From positions 42,332,001 to 42,396,000 of the forward strand of contig OY747701.1 in assembly GCA_963556495.2 (NCBI GenBank): a stretch of 64,000 nt of DNA, written 5' to 3'. Position 1 is the stretch's first letter, and the number at the start of each line of letters is the position of its first letter. Source of the stretch: Valencia hispanica (taxonomy: Eukaryota > Chordata > Actinopteri > Cyprinodontiformes > Valenciidae). This document shows, in pieces, positions 10,947 through 22,611 of the stretch. The notes beneath the pieces are model-generated. The model ran no database searches. It had not been told where the DNA came from and saw nothing but the letters and a program-made list of their open reading frames with translations. Made by a program: the position numbers and the translations under genes.

Positions 10947-12876
10947 TAGGCTTATTGCATTTAAATCTTCACAATGCTTGTGATTACACCTTATATGCTC
11001 TAGCACATATGAAAAGCTTCTTGGAGTTTCTTGAGCTGGTTTAAAAAAAACATGCTTGCACAAAATAAAATGGTGACAGTAAAATGCAGTGAAACTCAGA
11101 GAAAATCAAATCGACATCTAAAACACATCCCCTTGCATACATCACTCATCAGCACCTACTTTCAAAGATTTGACTCTTGACAATAAGATGTTTCTCAGGA
11201 AAAAAACAAGAGGTGCTACATTTTAGTTAGTTTGAGTTATTAGCTACCATATAAAAATGTAATCCCACCCATGATTTTCAAATGCTGTCTGTAGATTTAA
11301 GCAGTCGACACGCTCTGCTTCTGAATCACTCCTGTTGTTACATGAAGCTGCTGAAAAAGAAGCAAACCTCAGAGCACACACAGCAACCACATCCACTCGA
11401 ATACAGGGATAAGTCAGAGAATAATGGCTGACAGGATTTGAAATTTCTCACCGTCTCAATCTTTTGTTGCTCATCTCAGTCAGTGATTTTCAATCTTATC
11501 ATTACTCAATTGCCACACATCTCTACTTTCTTTGTCCTTGTTTTGTTTTTAATCTTTTGGTGTTCTTTGATTGTTGACAGTTTTTCTCTGTTTCCCATTT
11601 TGAGTGTTATTTACTCCCAATTACTTTTTATCCAATCATTTTCTGACACTTTGCTCTTTTTCACAGTATTTCCACCTTACTTTTTCCTTTATGTTTTTCT
11701 CTTCCTGTTTTGCTTTTCTCCCCACCTTGGCTTTACTTTTGTACCACTTCTTCATCTTCTTCCCTCTCTCACTTTTCTCTCCATCTCTTTGAACTTATGG
11801 TTCCTCTGTCTCATTTTTTCTCCTTTTACTCCTTCTTTTCTGTCTTTCCTTTCTTACCTCTCTGGCAGTCTATCTCTTCTTAGTCGATCAGACAGTCGAA
11901 GCAGCCAAGCAGCCGGAGGCGAGAGCTGGCAGAGGAGCCGCTCTGCCCGACCTTCCTCCATCTCCAGAGAGAAAAACTAATGCAAAAACGCCAATAAGTT
12001 CTATAGATACAATTATTCACCATTAACATTAGCCTTCAGTCTTTCTAAGAAGGTATAACACATTTATGAAACTTTGTGCATTCACCCCTTTGTGTTTATG
12101 GGTATTATTCTTTCACAGATCATTTATTCAGTGGCTGATGGATGGAAATTTGCACTGACTAAGCTTCAGGCTAGAGTATTTTGTTACTAGGACAACCAGT
12201 TAACTGATGAGAACGCTAACTAGAAAACTGGTATAGAAGGTTAAGAAAGAGGATGAATTAGACATGATATTCCCTCCCACAGCAACTGACATCAGTGTGC
12301 CCTGCAGCAAGCCTCTTAACCCCCAACTGCTTCACTGAACCAACTGAGTGTCCGATATAAAGCCTCCAATTATACCAACAGCTTTTTTGATGAGGGTGTT
12401 TGACTAAAGGCAGAGCATTTACTAAATAAACAGACCTGTGTGGGTAGACTGGATATTTTGAACCCAACAGCACCAATTAAATCACTTTAAATCATGTATC
12501 TTCTTGTCATTGCATAGGACTGTTCAAAGTCACTGGAATTTATTTATTCGAATTTACTCTGAAAATTTAAAAGATACATCTGTAACGTTAAGTGAACTTG
12601 TCTAAGACTTACACAATGGAGAAGACATCAGAGAACAAATGTGTGTTTCTGCATGAATGTGTGTTGTTCCCATGGTGGGAAGAATTGGTTGAACTATGTT
12701 AAAAATATCTTTGGATGGATGATGGAAAGACTGAAGGAGTAACTAACTGACTTTTCTGTTGATTAGCTTTTTTAATATATTAACCTTTAATCCCATACAG
12801 GTCTACGTATGCAGAAACTCACAATGTCAAGCAGCAGACTTTAAACACAAGCTTCCATGGATTGTCTTTTAGTGTA
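10947..12876. other. Intronic-type DNA with a pyrimidine-rich tract
   Basis: No gene recognised. Bases 11440-11870 on the + strand are strongly C/T-rich and give a spurious Phe/Leu/Ser-rich frame. A short purine- and GC-richer patch (11880-11970) follows a possible splice acceptor (ctctctggcag), but no known protein is evident. Confidence 0.5.
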
Positions 12877-14220
12877 CAGTCATGGCCAAAACTTTTGAGA
12901 ATTACATAAATATTGGAAATTGGAAAAGTTCCTGCTTAAGTTTTTATAATAGCAATTTGCATATACTCCAAAATGTTACGAACAGTGATCAGATGAATTG
13001 CATAGTCCTTAGAATGGCAGACTTGACATGTTAAAAGAAGGGTGATGCTTGAAATCATTGTTCTTCCATTGTTAACCATGGTGACCTGCAAAGAACCGCT
13101 TGCAGCCATCATTGCCAAAATTGCTTCACAAGCAAGGCTATTACTTCAAGGAAAGAGGTTCAATTCTTGTTGAGAAGGCTTCAGGGCGTCCAAGAAAGTC
13201 CAGCAAGCGCCAGGATCCTCCTAAAGAGGATTCAGCTGTGGGATCTAAGTGCCACCAGTGCAGAGCTTGCTCAGGAATGGCAGCAGGCAGGTGTGAGCGC
13301 ATCTGCACGCACAGTGAGGCGAAGACTTTTGGAAGATGGCCTGGTGTCAAGAAGGGCAGCAAAGAAGCCACTTCTCTCCAAAGAAAACATCGGGGACAGA
13401 TTGATCTTCAGCAGAAAGTATGGTGAATGGACTGCTGAGGACTGGGGCAAAGTCATATTCTCCGATGAAGCCTCTTTCCAATTGTTTGGGGCATCTGGAA
13501 AAAGGCTTGTCCGGAGAAGAAAAGGTGAGCGCTACCATCAGTCCTGTGACATGCCAACAGTAAAGCGTCCTGAGACCATTCATGTGTGGGGTTGCTTTTC
13601 ATCCAAGGGAGTGGGCTCACTTAAAATTTTGCCCAAAAACACAGCCATGAATAAGGAATGGTACCAAAACACCCTCCAACAGCAACTTCTTCCAACAATC
13701 CAACAACAGTTTGGTGAAGAACAATTCATTTTTCAGCACGATGGAGCACCGTGCAATAAGGCAAAAGTGATAACTAAGTGGCTCGGGGACCAAAAGGTCG
13801 AAATTTTGGGTCCATGGCCTGGAAACTCCCCAGATCTTAATCCCATTGAGAACTTGTGGTCACTCCTCAAGAGGCTAGTGGACAGGAGGCTAGTGGACAT
13901 ACAAAAACACACTTATTCTGACAAACTCCAAGAAGTGATTATGAAAGAATGGGTTGCTATCAGTCAGGATTTGGCCCAGAAGTTGATTGAGAGCATGCCC
14001 AGTTGATTTGCAGAGGTCCTGAAAAAGAAGGGCCAACACTGCAAATACTGACTCTTTGCATAAATGTCATGTAATTGTCAATAAAAGCCTTTAAAACGTA
14101 TAAATTGCTTGTTATTATATTTCAGTACATCACAGAAACAACTGAAACAAAGATCTAAAAGTAGTTTTGCAGCAAACTTTGTGAATACTAATATTTGTGT
14201 CATTCTTTTGGCCAAGACTG
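12877..14220 (+). mobile_element. Tc1-like transposon, decayed copy
   Basis: A 1,344-bp element between TA dinucleotides (12875-12876 and 14221-14222). The left end is cagtcatggccaaaactttt; the reverse complement of the right end is cagtcttggccaaaagaatg. The transposase reads left to right and has lost its N-terminal part and gained a nonsense codon near the end. Compared with the full-length fish relative I remember, sequence between the left repeat and codon 1 is missing, which is where the helix-turn-helix region would be encoded. Confidence 0.9.
13167..14006 (+). pseudogene. Tc1-like DDE transposase, N-terminally truncated
   Basis: A 279-residue frame against roughly 340 for a full enzyme. 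The catalytic core is complete: D100 in VIFSDEASF, D192 in FQHDGAP and E228 in SPDLNPIENLW, with 35 residues between the second D and the E. The paired helix-turn-helix that binds the inverted repeats is missing apart from its tail (residues 20-60, ILLKRIQLWD to SRRAAKKP). The stop TGA at 14004-14006 follows PS where an Arg codon (CGA) would be expected, a CpG-to-TpG decay. The same frame stays open after it to TGA at 14049-14051. A 15-bp tandem duplication gives the doubled RLVDRRLVD at residues 236-244. It is probably inactive because it lacks DNA binding. Confidence 0.85.
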
Positions 14221-14639
14221 TACATTGAAAAGGTAAAAACACAATGATTCTGAGTCAGAATCATTGTGTAGAGCTGGTTTCGGTTGTGTGATATAGCGCT
14301 AAGTTGCGTTATGGTTTGTAAGCTTCTCTAATTTGTTTCTCTGACTGCAACAGGCTATTGTTTGACTATAGTGTAGACATGTCTATGCAGCAAAGCATTG
14401 GTTTTGGTTCAACAGTTTTTTATCTCTCAGCTGTTTTAGGATGGCAGAAATCTGCTCTGGAACCGACCTTGCTCTAGCTGTTAGCTGTTTTTATCAAACT
14501 GAGAATGTTAAGATGACTGTCTTCTACAGGTCAGTTACAATTGCTCATAATTCCACAAAAGCTTTCTTCAAAAACTTCAAACGATTTCCTTAAGAAATCC
14601 CAACTTCCCAAAATCACAAAAGAAAACTTAGAAATATAA
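14221..14639. other. AT-rich spacer
   Basis: No gene or recognised repeat. A short inverted pair, acaatgattctgagtcagaatcattgt, lies at 14241-14267 and could form a small hairpin. Confidence 0.5.
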
Positions 14640-16690
14640 TTTAGAAGTATTTTGGCCCAAGCAGCAAAGCCCAATTGTATCTGTACTGTTTTTATTATTC
14701 TTCCCGAAAATGAATTGGCTTTTTGGAGGCCTAAACATACCCAAACACTCACAATATTTGGCAAACGCGTCAGGTGTGCGTGAAATTTACGAATTTTAAA
14801 GAGTTTCAAAAAAGTCCAAACTGAAATGGCTCAGTAGCTCCACCTGCAATATTTCAAAAAACCCTCCCCATTGACCTTATTTCATCGTAGAAGCATGCCC
14901 TTCGACACACAAGTAGAACTTCCCAAGACATACCAAAATGCGTTAAAATGTTGCCGTCCCAAACGCATAAGAAGTCTGCCATCTTGCTTGGACCATGCGA
15001 TTTTGACCCCTTTTTTGACGTTTAAAGCCTCTGCATTTGATCCAACTCCTCCCTCAAATTTAGAGCGATCGACTTGGAGCTTGGTCAGGGTTGGCCTTCA
15101 GCCATGGGGGATCAAAATTAATCAATAGAATTGACTTTTCGTGTATGTTGAGGGGACATGGCCAGGCCTCAAAATTTGACTAAACGCCAAAGTTATTAAA
15201 GTTCTTAAATCTCCTGTACAGAAGGTCACAGAGGGATGAAAACTGCTGAGGTGGATGGTCATCAGCTCCATGACGAATCGTGATGGTCAGATCCTGACAT
15301 CACTGAAGCTCCGCCCCCTCAGAACAGCAAGTGTAATGTTTTGCTGTGAAAGGTCCAGGTAACACACCCTTGACTTAATCAACATGAACCGGTGCACAAT
15401 GACTGTAAACAAGTTGGTGTAACTCTGTGTACAACACTGAGAGGCTACGAAAGAGGGTGGGGCTGTGGCGCCATGGCGAAGTTGGGCTTCACGCCATCGC
15501 CATACGTTTGGCTATAATTACCACAAAACTTATTTGATTTGCACCAGATTACATAGGGTGGTTACTGATCCAACCCTTAAGAGATATGAATGCAAACTTT
15601 TGGTGGTCGTGGTCTAATTTCTGCACAGCGCCCCCTAGAATCACTAAAACAGCCAGCCACAAGCCATATTTTATCAGAGGATTATGAAATCCAGGGTACC
15701 AATTGAGTGCTTCAGGACATAAAAAAAGTATTTTGGAGCCATGGTCCAAACCTCACAGGAAGTCAGCCATTTTGAATCAAACCCGCCATTTTGTGCAATT
15801 CATACAAGTTGTATTTGAACGAACTCCTCCTACAGCTTTGCACTTACGGACTTTAAAACGAGTGAGGACAGGCCTAAGACATTGGGGACTAGAAGTTATC
15901 AAAATAATTTTGCTGCATCAAAGCAGGTGGGCGTGGCTTAGCCTCAAAGTAAGGTTTCTAGCCATATAAGTACAAGGTGTATTAACTTCAACATACAAGG
16001 TCACATTTGTACCAAACCTCCTGGTTCCCATCACATACCATCACTGAACACTTTCATAGGCTCATTTGCTCATGTCATTTAAGCCCCGCCCCCTAAGAAC
16101 AGAAAGTGCAATGTTTTACATAGAAAAATCTGTATTTGCCTCCTTTTACAAAATCAACATCTGGCTGTGGTCAGTGACTGAAAACAAGTTGGGGTCACTT
16201 CTTGTCCAGTACTGAGGGTGTTCGAAACAGGGTCTGGCATCACGCCATGGAAATACGTTTGTCTCTTATTTCCACATACATCGTCCAATCTGCACCAAAT
16301 TCAACAACTTGGATTTTCTTCCAGCCCCTAACCCATATGTATGTGAATATTGGTTGGGTGTGCCCTAATTTCTCCACAGCGTCCCCTAGTAGCACTGAAA
16401 AAATCAGTGATAAGCACTGCTTTCAACCAGGATTTTGAAATTTACTGAGTGTTTATAGTTTATGAAGACCTATTAAACTATTTTGAAGCCAGGGACCATA
16501 CCCCACAGTAAGTCGGCCATTTTGTTTAAAAGCTGCCCTTTTTTGCCTTTTCAACACTTTTTCATGCAGATTTGATCAGATTGCGTTGAGGGGCCGGTGC
16601 GTGAGTTCCGTGGTTGCAACACAGGCCGGAGCGGCGCTTTGCTGCGAGGGCCGTTTGAGGCTGCTTGCAGCTTTAATTTTCTATTCTTTC
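14640..16690. repeat. Composite dispersed repeat with two ~770-bp tandem units
   Basis: Landmarks recur about 750-790 bp apart: ccgccccctcagaacag at 15311 against ccgccccctaagaacag near 16086; gcgccccctagaatcact near 15629 against gcgtcccctagtagcact near 16380; a cttggtcagg..cttcagccatgggg block near 15080 against gtgaggacagg..cattgggg near 15862. The block starts near ttattattcttcccgaaaat and ends ggctgcttgcagctttaatt. Sequences with gcgccccctag motifs are widespread in fish genomes. I do not know their class and see no transposase, RT or target duplication. Scattered short frames are incidental. Confidence 0.6.
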
Positions 16691-19600
16691 TTGTTGCTTC
16701 TTTTTGGACATTTTTGGCACTCTAATAACCACATAAAGGCAACTGTAACCAAATGAAATACACATTTGATTTTATATATATATATATATATATAATGTAA
16801 AATGATTGTACCTCCTTTCACCCTGCTTGCCTTGGACTGCTATTGATGGATCTTTTACAAACAGATTTACCTAGTAATCTTTGTCGGCTCTCCCTTCCTT
16901 TGCTTTGGTTTTCAGTAGCTGTTGCTGGAATTATGCTTCTAGATTTTCCATGGTTTTTCAGAATAAAGTTTTACTCTAACAGAAGGGATCCATTTCTAGA
17001 TTCATGTTTTTGAGGATATTTTGCAAACATAACATTGTGTATAATTCATGTAACATGTTCTCACTCAGTGTTGGGAGTGTTGGGTTGACAAATCCCTTTG
17101 AGTGCCAAGGGTTGTATAGTCTGAGGTATATGGAGTGGGAATTTTCTCTTGAATGTGGTGCATGAACCACAAACACAACACATATCAAACCACAGCATGT
17201 AAAGCTCAGACTTTGTCGGTTCTGATTTTCCTGTTGGACTTGGATGTTTCTTTATATCTAAGCCAAGCATATTTTCATAGAACTAGTGTCGGAATGTAGC
17301 TACTTGGATAAACTGCAGATCATAAGTATTGAGCATCAGAGAGAAAGTTCCTGTTCATAACAAGGCTATAGACAACATAGCTATTAGACCATAAAGATGA
17401 GTTTTATTATAAGAATTAACAGTTATTGTTCTAAACAGTTTGGCTTATCACCTTGTGTGGAAGGAACACTAGATTAATGAATTTAGACCATTAGTCAGTT
17501 TTCTATTGCTTACTTGGATGTCAGGTAAATTGAAAGCAGATGTCATGGAAGTAGTGTAAAAACATATTAGTTATCCGTATGTTTTCTGATGACGCTAAAG
17601 TTAATCTGATTTGAGGCTTCCTATTCAGCCTGAAATTAAAGGGTCATTCACTCAAAAAAGTATAAAACAAATCTGGAATACTACCAATGTTTAGAGATGA
17701 ATTAAAACACAAAGATACTCTGCTTGTGAAATTTATGGAAAGACAGTTTTTAGACTTTTAATACACAGATCACAGCCATTATGATATCAATCTTTTTTAG
17801 TTGTAAAGGAATTGCTTAGGTGAGCCTCACATTTCTTGTCCCAGAAATAACGGTTCAGAAAATAGCTGCTCAACTTTTAACTGGTATAAAACAGCGTGAC
17901 CACCTCACTCTAGTTTTGGCCCTTCATCACTACTCTCCATTATGTTTCTGAACTGAGTATCAGATTTGACTTCTAAAATTTTAAATCGATTGGCATAATC
18001 TTGTTGCCTGAGCGTCCAAATATTAAGGTTTCAAGAGAACACTGCAGTCAACTAGCCATTTCTCCTTAGATCCTCTGATGTCTAAGGTAACACATAAATA
18101 TAATTTTGATTTTGCTGTGAAATTTCAACATAATATCGAACCAAAGGGTTCTTTTTCACACCAATGCAATTTGATTACAAAGAATTCAATTTTCCCATTA
18201 TTGTGAAGTTAAGATATCATAAAAAATGTGCAAAAGCAAGCAGACATAGATGGTTTACTCCAGCGCTCCAGTTTATTACACAAGAGAGAACATTTAGAGA
18301 CCCAAACATTCCCTCTGTTCATTCTGAATCTTATTTGTCTCCAGTCGTCGTTATGTGTGCAATCCAGCTAAAGTTTAATGTAAACAAGCCACCCACTTTC
18401 TTTCTGTCAGCTCAACGATAACAGTTGTAGAGTGCGGTGAAGATTTGTCCTCGCTGCGAATCAATGCTAATCACATCATCATGCTGCCCCGTCCCTCATG
18501 GTTTTCTCTGGGGCTTCACACTCCTCTCTGGCCTCTTTGTTCTCGCCCGCTGCTTCTCCTGCTCCATCTCTGTACCACCCCCTTCCCTCCTGTCTCTCTT
18601 CATCATAAGCCATCTGAGGCTACTTGCACGCAAGCCAGCCCTCCAGAAGGGTCAGCACGTGAAGACGCTGACGCTGGAGTTGTCACAAAGCAGGGAGCTC
18701 CCATAACGCATCTTTCATCCATTATTTCTGCACCAGCTGTGACTGACAATTGTTTTCCACATGTTGTAAAGCAGAGTTTGTGTGGAAAAGCAATTTACTA
18801 GGGATCAATAAGACGAGTGAGACATTTATTTTGTGTTTGGCTCCAAATCTTGCATAAGTCGCTGTTAGATGTGACTGAAAGTGGCCTCAATTAGTGTAGA
18901 CCTTTCAAAGGAACTTTTTTAACATTTTATTTAGGTGAAAATCTCAGTATTCTAAATGTATATTTATGTTAATAAAAACAGCTTTTAAATAAAAGATTGA
19001 TTAGTGTTTCCCATCCTTAAAGGTACTTTAAGGGTTTCTTGTTCAGGTTCTGAACATCCGTTGGTCCAGCGCCATGTATTGGTTATCTTTGCTAGTCATG
19101 GACTGGTTACTGGAATCAATCCAGTTCAGTTCAATTCAGTTCTGCCAATTCACAATGGATGTCATCATATACATTCATTTAAATCCCATCTTATAAACAG
19201 ATTCAGAGTCAATTACATACATGTCAGTCCTTGCTATCAATAAACAATGTGGGCAAGTTCAGTTTATTCTATTTGGTTAAAGGTTTGTATCCAATAAAAC
19301 CCAGTCGACTGAATAGAGTCACGGACTTTGCAGCAGCTCCTCCACTGTATCAAGCTTAAATAAGGTTTTAAAGTTACAGTTTCAAAATCACATGGAGTTT
19401 ACAGGTATACCATTCCTACAGTTTAAATCCTCCCTCACCTACATGTTTCTGGAAAATTCAAGTTATCTGGCCAAAAGACGGCCACTGCATTTTTCTCTCA
19501 CAAGTCACAAAAATGTCAGGTGTTTTGAAATAAATGTAGCTGTACAAAACTCGTATCATACATTAGAAGCTAAATAAGCTCCACCTATCACTCTTATCAA

Positions 19601-21006
19601 GGCAACTCTGTTTTCAAGCTAAAGTGGCAGGTTATGAGCTGACTGGCTACATAAGCTTGAATAATTAGATCCTTAGAAGCATACAATCAGAGTGTCTTTA
19701 ACGCCTAAATATTTGACTTAGGTTGTAGAAGTAGTGATACATCTGAAAGTTGCTCTTCATTTGCAACCAGTGGCTCGAGTTTGAGACACCTTTGCTAAAA
19801 TATTAAGTTGTTATGCTTGTTAGGCTACATTTTATATTCATTCTGTATTTTTTCTCACAACTATGTTTCAAAGTCAAAACAAAAATAAGTGATGGCTTTA
19901 TATGAGTCTATTAGTGCTGTAAAATTATTATTTCACAATATTTTGTCAGCAGATATAAGTTTTTAATAAATATTTTTGTTCTAATACCCTGATATCATGG
20001 AACAGGTATTTTTATTAAAACATCATACCATGAAACTCAACGGCCCATGTCGCCATTGCTTCTGAATATTCCACATGAAAACTAAGCAAAAAAAAACAGT
20101 TTCAATGATGAAGGCAAAAACTGCTTCAACTCTTTAATTGCAGTCCTGGTTCTCTTAAAACTTTGTGAGGCAGCTCAAGACTGACAGTTCTAAAACTGTT
20201 GGCTCCAAAACATATCTAAACACCACCAGACTGAGAAAGTCTATACTTTTTCTTATTGTACTATTAATCCTGTTTGGGTGACTCATGTTCCCAGTCTTTC
20301 TAAAGGTTACTCAACATTTGGCCTTGACGTTCATTGTTTGGAGCCCTGACTTTCATGATTACCATGCCTGAGAGCTAATAGCAGCAACAGGAAATTGAGG
20401 GAGACATACCAGAAGGCACGCCTGTGAACTTGAGTCACATACTAATTGATTTTAATACAATGGTGATATTTTGTCTTCACATGTCGAAGGAGCAGGAGGA
20501 AATACATTTTCCACAGTCAATTTTGCAATGAGGATTTTTGTTCTAGTTTTTACTTCATTTAAAATTTTAATGATCATTGGTTGATTATATATCAGATACC
20601 CAAAGGATTCTAATGTCTATTTGTCCCTATCATGCACTTCTTGTGGTAAGTGACATGGAGTTAACAAGACAAAGGGATAGTTACAAAGTCAAAAAATGTG
20701 ATTATGCCCTTCTAATGGTGTCCCACGGTTTCTGTTTTTCAAATAATATCACTGTCCCTGGTCAGAAATTGATACTGATAAAACTCTAGCATTTCTGGAA
20801 AGGCTTTTGGTCATGCAGATTCAGGAGTAATGTGATATATTTAATTATTTGAGTCATCAACTCATACTCTAGTATCATTCATCTGCAAAAGAATGACATT
20901 TTTGCTGCTGGGAGTGTTTTTACTAAATATGTAATGTGTTTTCTCTTTCTCTGTGTTTGTCTGCATGGTTACATGCATGTGTGTCTGTTTGTGTGTGTGT
21001 TCACAG
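16691..21006. other. Intronic DNA upstream of the exon
   Basis: Presumed intron of the MDGA gene, based on the phase-1 acceptor at its 3' end. It contains a short (TA)n at 16774-16797, a family-A repeat piece at 19115-19260 and a pyrimidine-rich segment at 18490-18610. No exon encoding the signal peptide of the gene was recognised. The polypyrimidine/TG-rich run at 20941-21003 ends in the acceptor cag. Confidence 0.6.
19115..19260 (-). repeat. Family-A repeat fragment, reverse orientation
   Basis: ccagttcagttcaattcagt followed by tctgccaattcacaatggatgtcat is the reverse complement of the family-A tail (gatgacatcnnttgtgaattgg...gaattgaattgaa) seen at 55840-55909. The copy is short and diverged. 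Confidence 0.5.
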
Positions 21007-21146
21007 CTCCAGCTAATGCACAGATTGTGCATTCCGGTGCAGCATGTAACGTCAAGGATGATAACATAAGCGAGAGAATTTACACCATCAAAGAAGGAGA
21101 CACGTTGGTGCTGCAGTGTATTGTTAAAGGACACCCACGACCACAG
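21007..21146 (+). CDS. mdga1: MDGA-family Ig domain 1 exon (partial gene)
   Basis: A 140-bp internal exon. It follows the acceptor ttcacag (AG at 21005-21006) after a pyrimidine/TG-rich run and precedes the donor CAG|GTAGGC (GT at 21147-21148). It enters in phase 1 (first codon completed as gct, Ala) and leaves in phase 0. The peptide starts APANAQIVHSGAAC, contains NISERIYTIKEGDTLVLQC and ends GHPRPQ. These match the mature N-terminus and start of Ig1 in MDGA proteins, GPI-anchored cell-surface glycoproteins with six Ig domains, an FNIII and a MAM domain. They bind neuroligins and limit synapse formation. The final Cys is the B-strand cysteine of Ig1; its partner should be encoded in the next exon. 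The DNISER and GDTLxLQC pattern favours MDGA1 over MDGA2, although IVHSG also fits MDGA2. The signal-peptide exon and downstream exons were not found, which fits the long 5' introns of this family. Confidence 0.82.
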
Positions 21147-22611
21147 GTAGGCTCCCATCACACCTCCTGAGTACCTTTTGTGTATGTGAGCAGTTTTAGG
21201 TTAATGTTCATTCCGTCTCACCTGAACTTGGACTGAGTGTGCAGTGGAGTTTGGAGTCTCTTTTTTTAAAGGCATTCTGACAAAATCATGGTGTCTTTGA
21301 GAGATAGCCTGTCAGCAGTCTAACATGCTACATTCACTCTGAAATGATGGACAGATAAAGTAATTTGTGTAGTGCTCTGCTTAGAAGATGTAAGCTTTCA
21401 CTGTGTTTGCTTAAATAACACATTAAAATACTTCATGGCATGGTTTAGACAGCAGATGTATAAAACCCCTGTGTTGTTTTATGTATGAAATTACATAAAG
21501 CGTTGCGGGGAACTGGAGTGAAGTAATCACTTTCAAGATAGCTGGTGACTTTTATTTCTAAATGGATGGTAATGTGGTTGATAGAGTCATACATCTCTTT
21601 CCCATTCATCTTCCATCTAGTCAGACGATTCGGTCCGCTTTGATCAGCCCCCATGTCCCGTCTTTCCTCAAGAAATTGAATATTTAGGAATGTCTGTCTC
21701 CTGATTTTGCTGGCTTGTCAGAGTCTCACATTCAAGCCTGCTACTCCTTATGTAGTTCCATTTTTCAGACTCAAATATAGCAAAGCCGGAGGTCGTATCA
21801 AGTTGTTGATGTTGTTAGAATGCATGAGCACCTTTGTGAATCTTTAAAACTGTGTTTGGATGATGTGGCTGCTACATTCAGGCACTTAAGGCTAAACCAA
21901 GCTGGTGTCTGAGAAAGCTGAAGGCATTCAATGATTTGAAATGCCCTACTACTTGCTACCAACTTGTCATGATGTACCTATGAGTAATTACTTGTGTTTA
22001 CAGCATCAAAGGGGTTCAGTTTGTGCTGAGTCACACAATCTCATCTTTCACTGACCATATAGAGTGATTACCTCAGTGCAAACCATGCCCTGGGACTTTC
22101 AGTTGAACCATTATGAATCCTGGCTCTGGCCTCAGTCTGTTGTCATGTTAGCAGCACTGTCACCGTATTTGGTTAGCACTGAAAAAATAGTTTTCATGAG
22201 TTGAAACAGCAGCAGAGCAGAGCATGTGTTTTCTGACTTAAAGGTCATAGGTTTAATTCCACAAAATAACTCATTGGATAAATGTGCTCTGTGCTGTTAA
22301 CAATCGCATTACATTTGCCTTGAGCAAGGTTAACTTTGCCACTGCTGATACTTGATATATAACATACAAAAATAAGATTCTGAATTAGAATACAGTGAGA
22401 GCAGATGTAGACATAAATCAAAAATCAGTTGACAAAAATCAGAATGAGGGTAGGTTTTCTACTTTTACATCAGTGAACAGTCCTCTGTCCATTTTTAGCC
22501 ATGGCCATATGGAAGTGTTGGAGTGCATCCAGTTAATTTGTAAAAAAAACAAAACTATGTTTTTACGCAATGGCATACTCCACACTGACAGATGACTTTA
22601 GAAAGTAAATT
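21147..22611. other. Intronic DNA downstream of the exon
   Basis: Starts with the donor gtaggctcc. No further exon, repeat or RNA gene recognised. Confidence 0.6.

Noticed and set aside
11438..11980. 180-residue Phe/Leu/Ser-rich frame resembling a membrane protein
   Set aside because: It comes from a long C/T-rich tract. The residue pattern is compositional, and there is no signal, domain or convincing splice structure.
18437..18801. Possible signal-peptide exon of the MDGA gene in a CT-rich, GC-richer segment
   Set aside because: There is no Met-led hydrophobic leader ending in a phase-1 donor. The frames are compositional.
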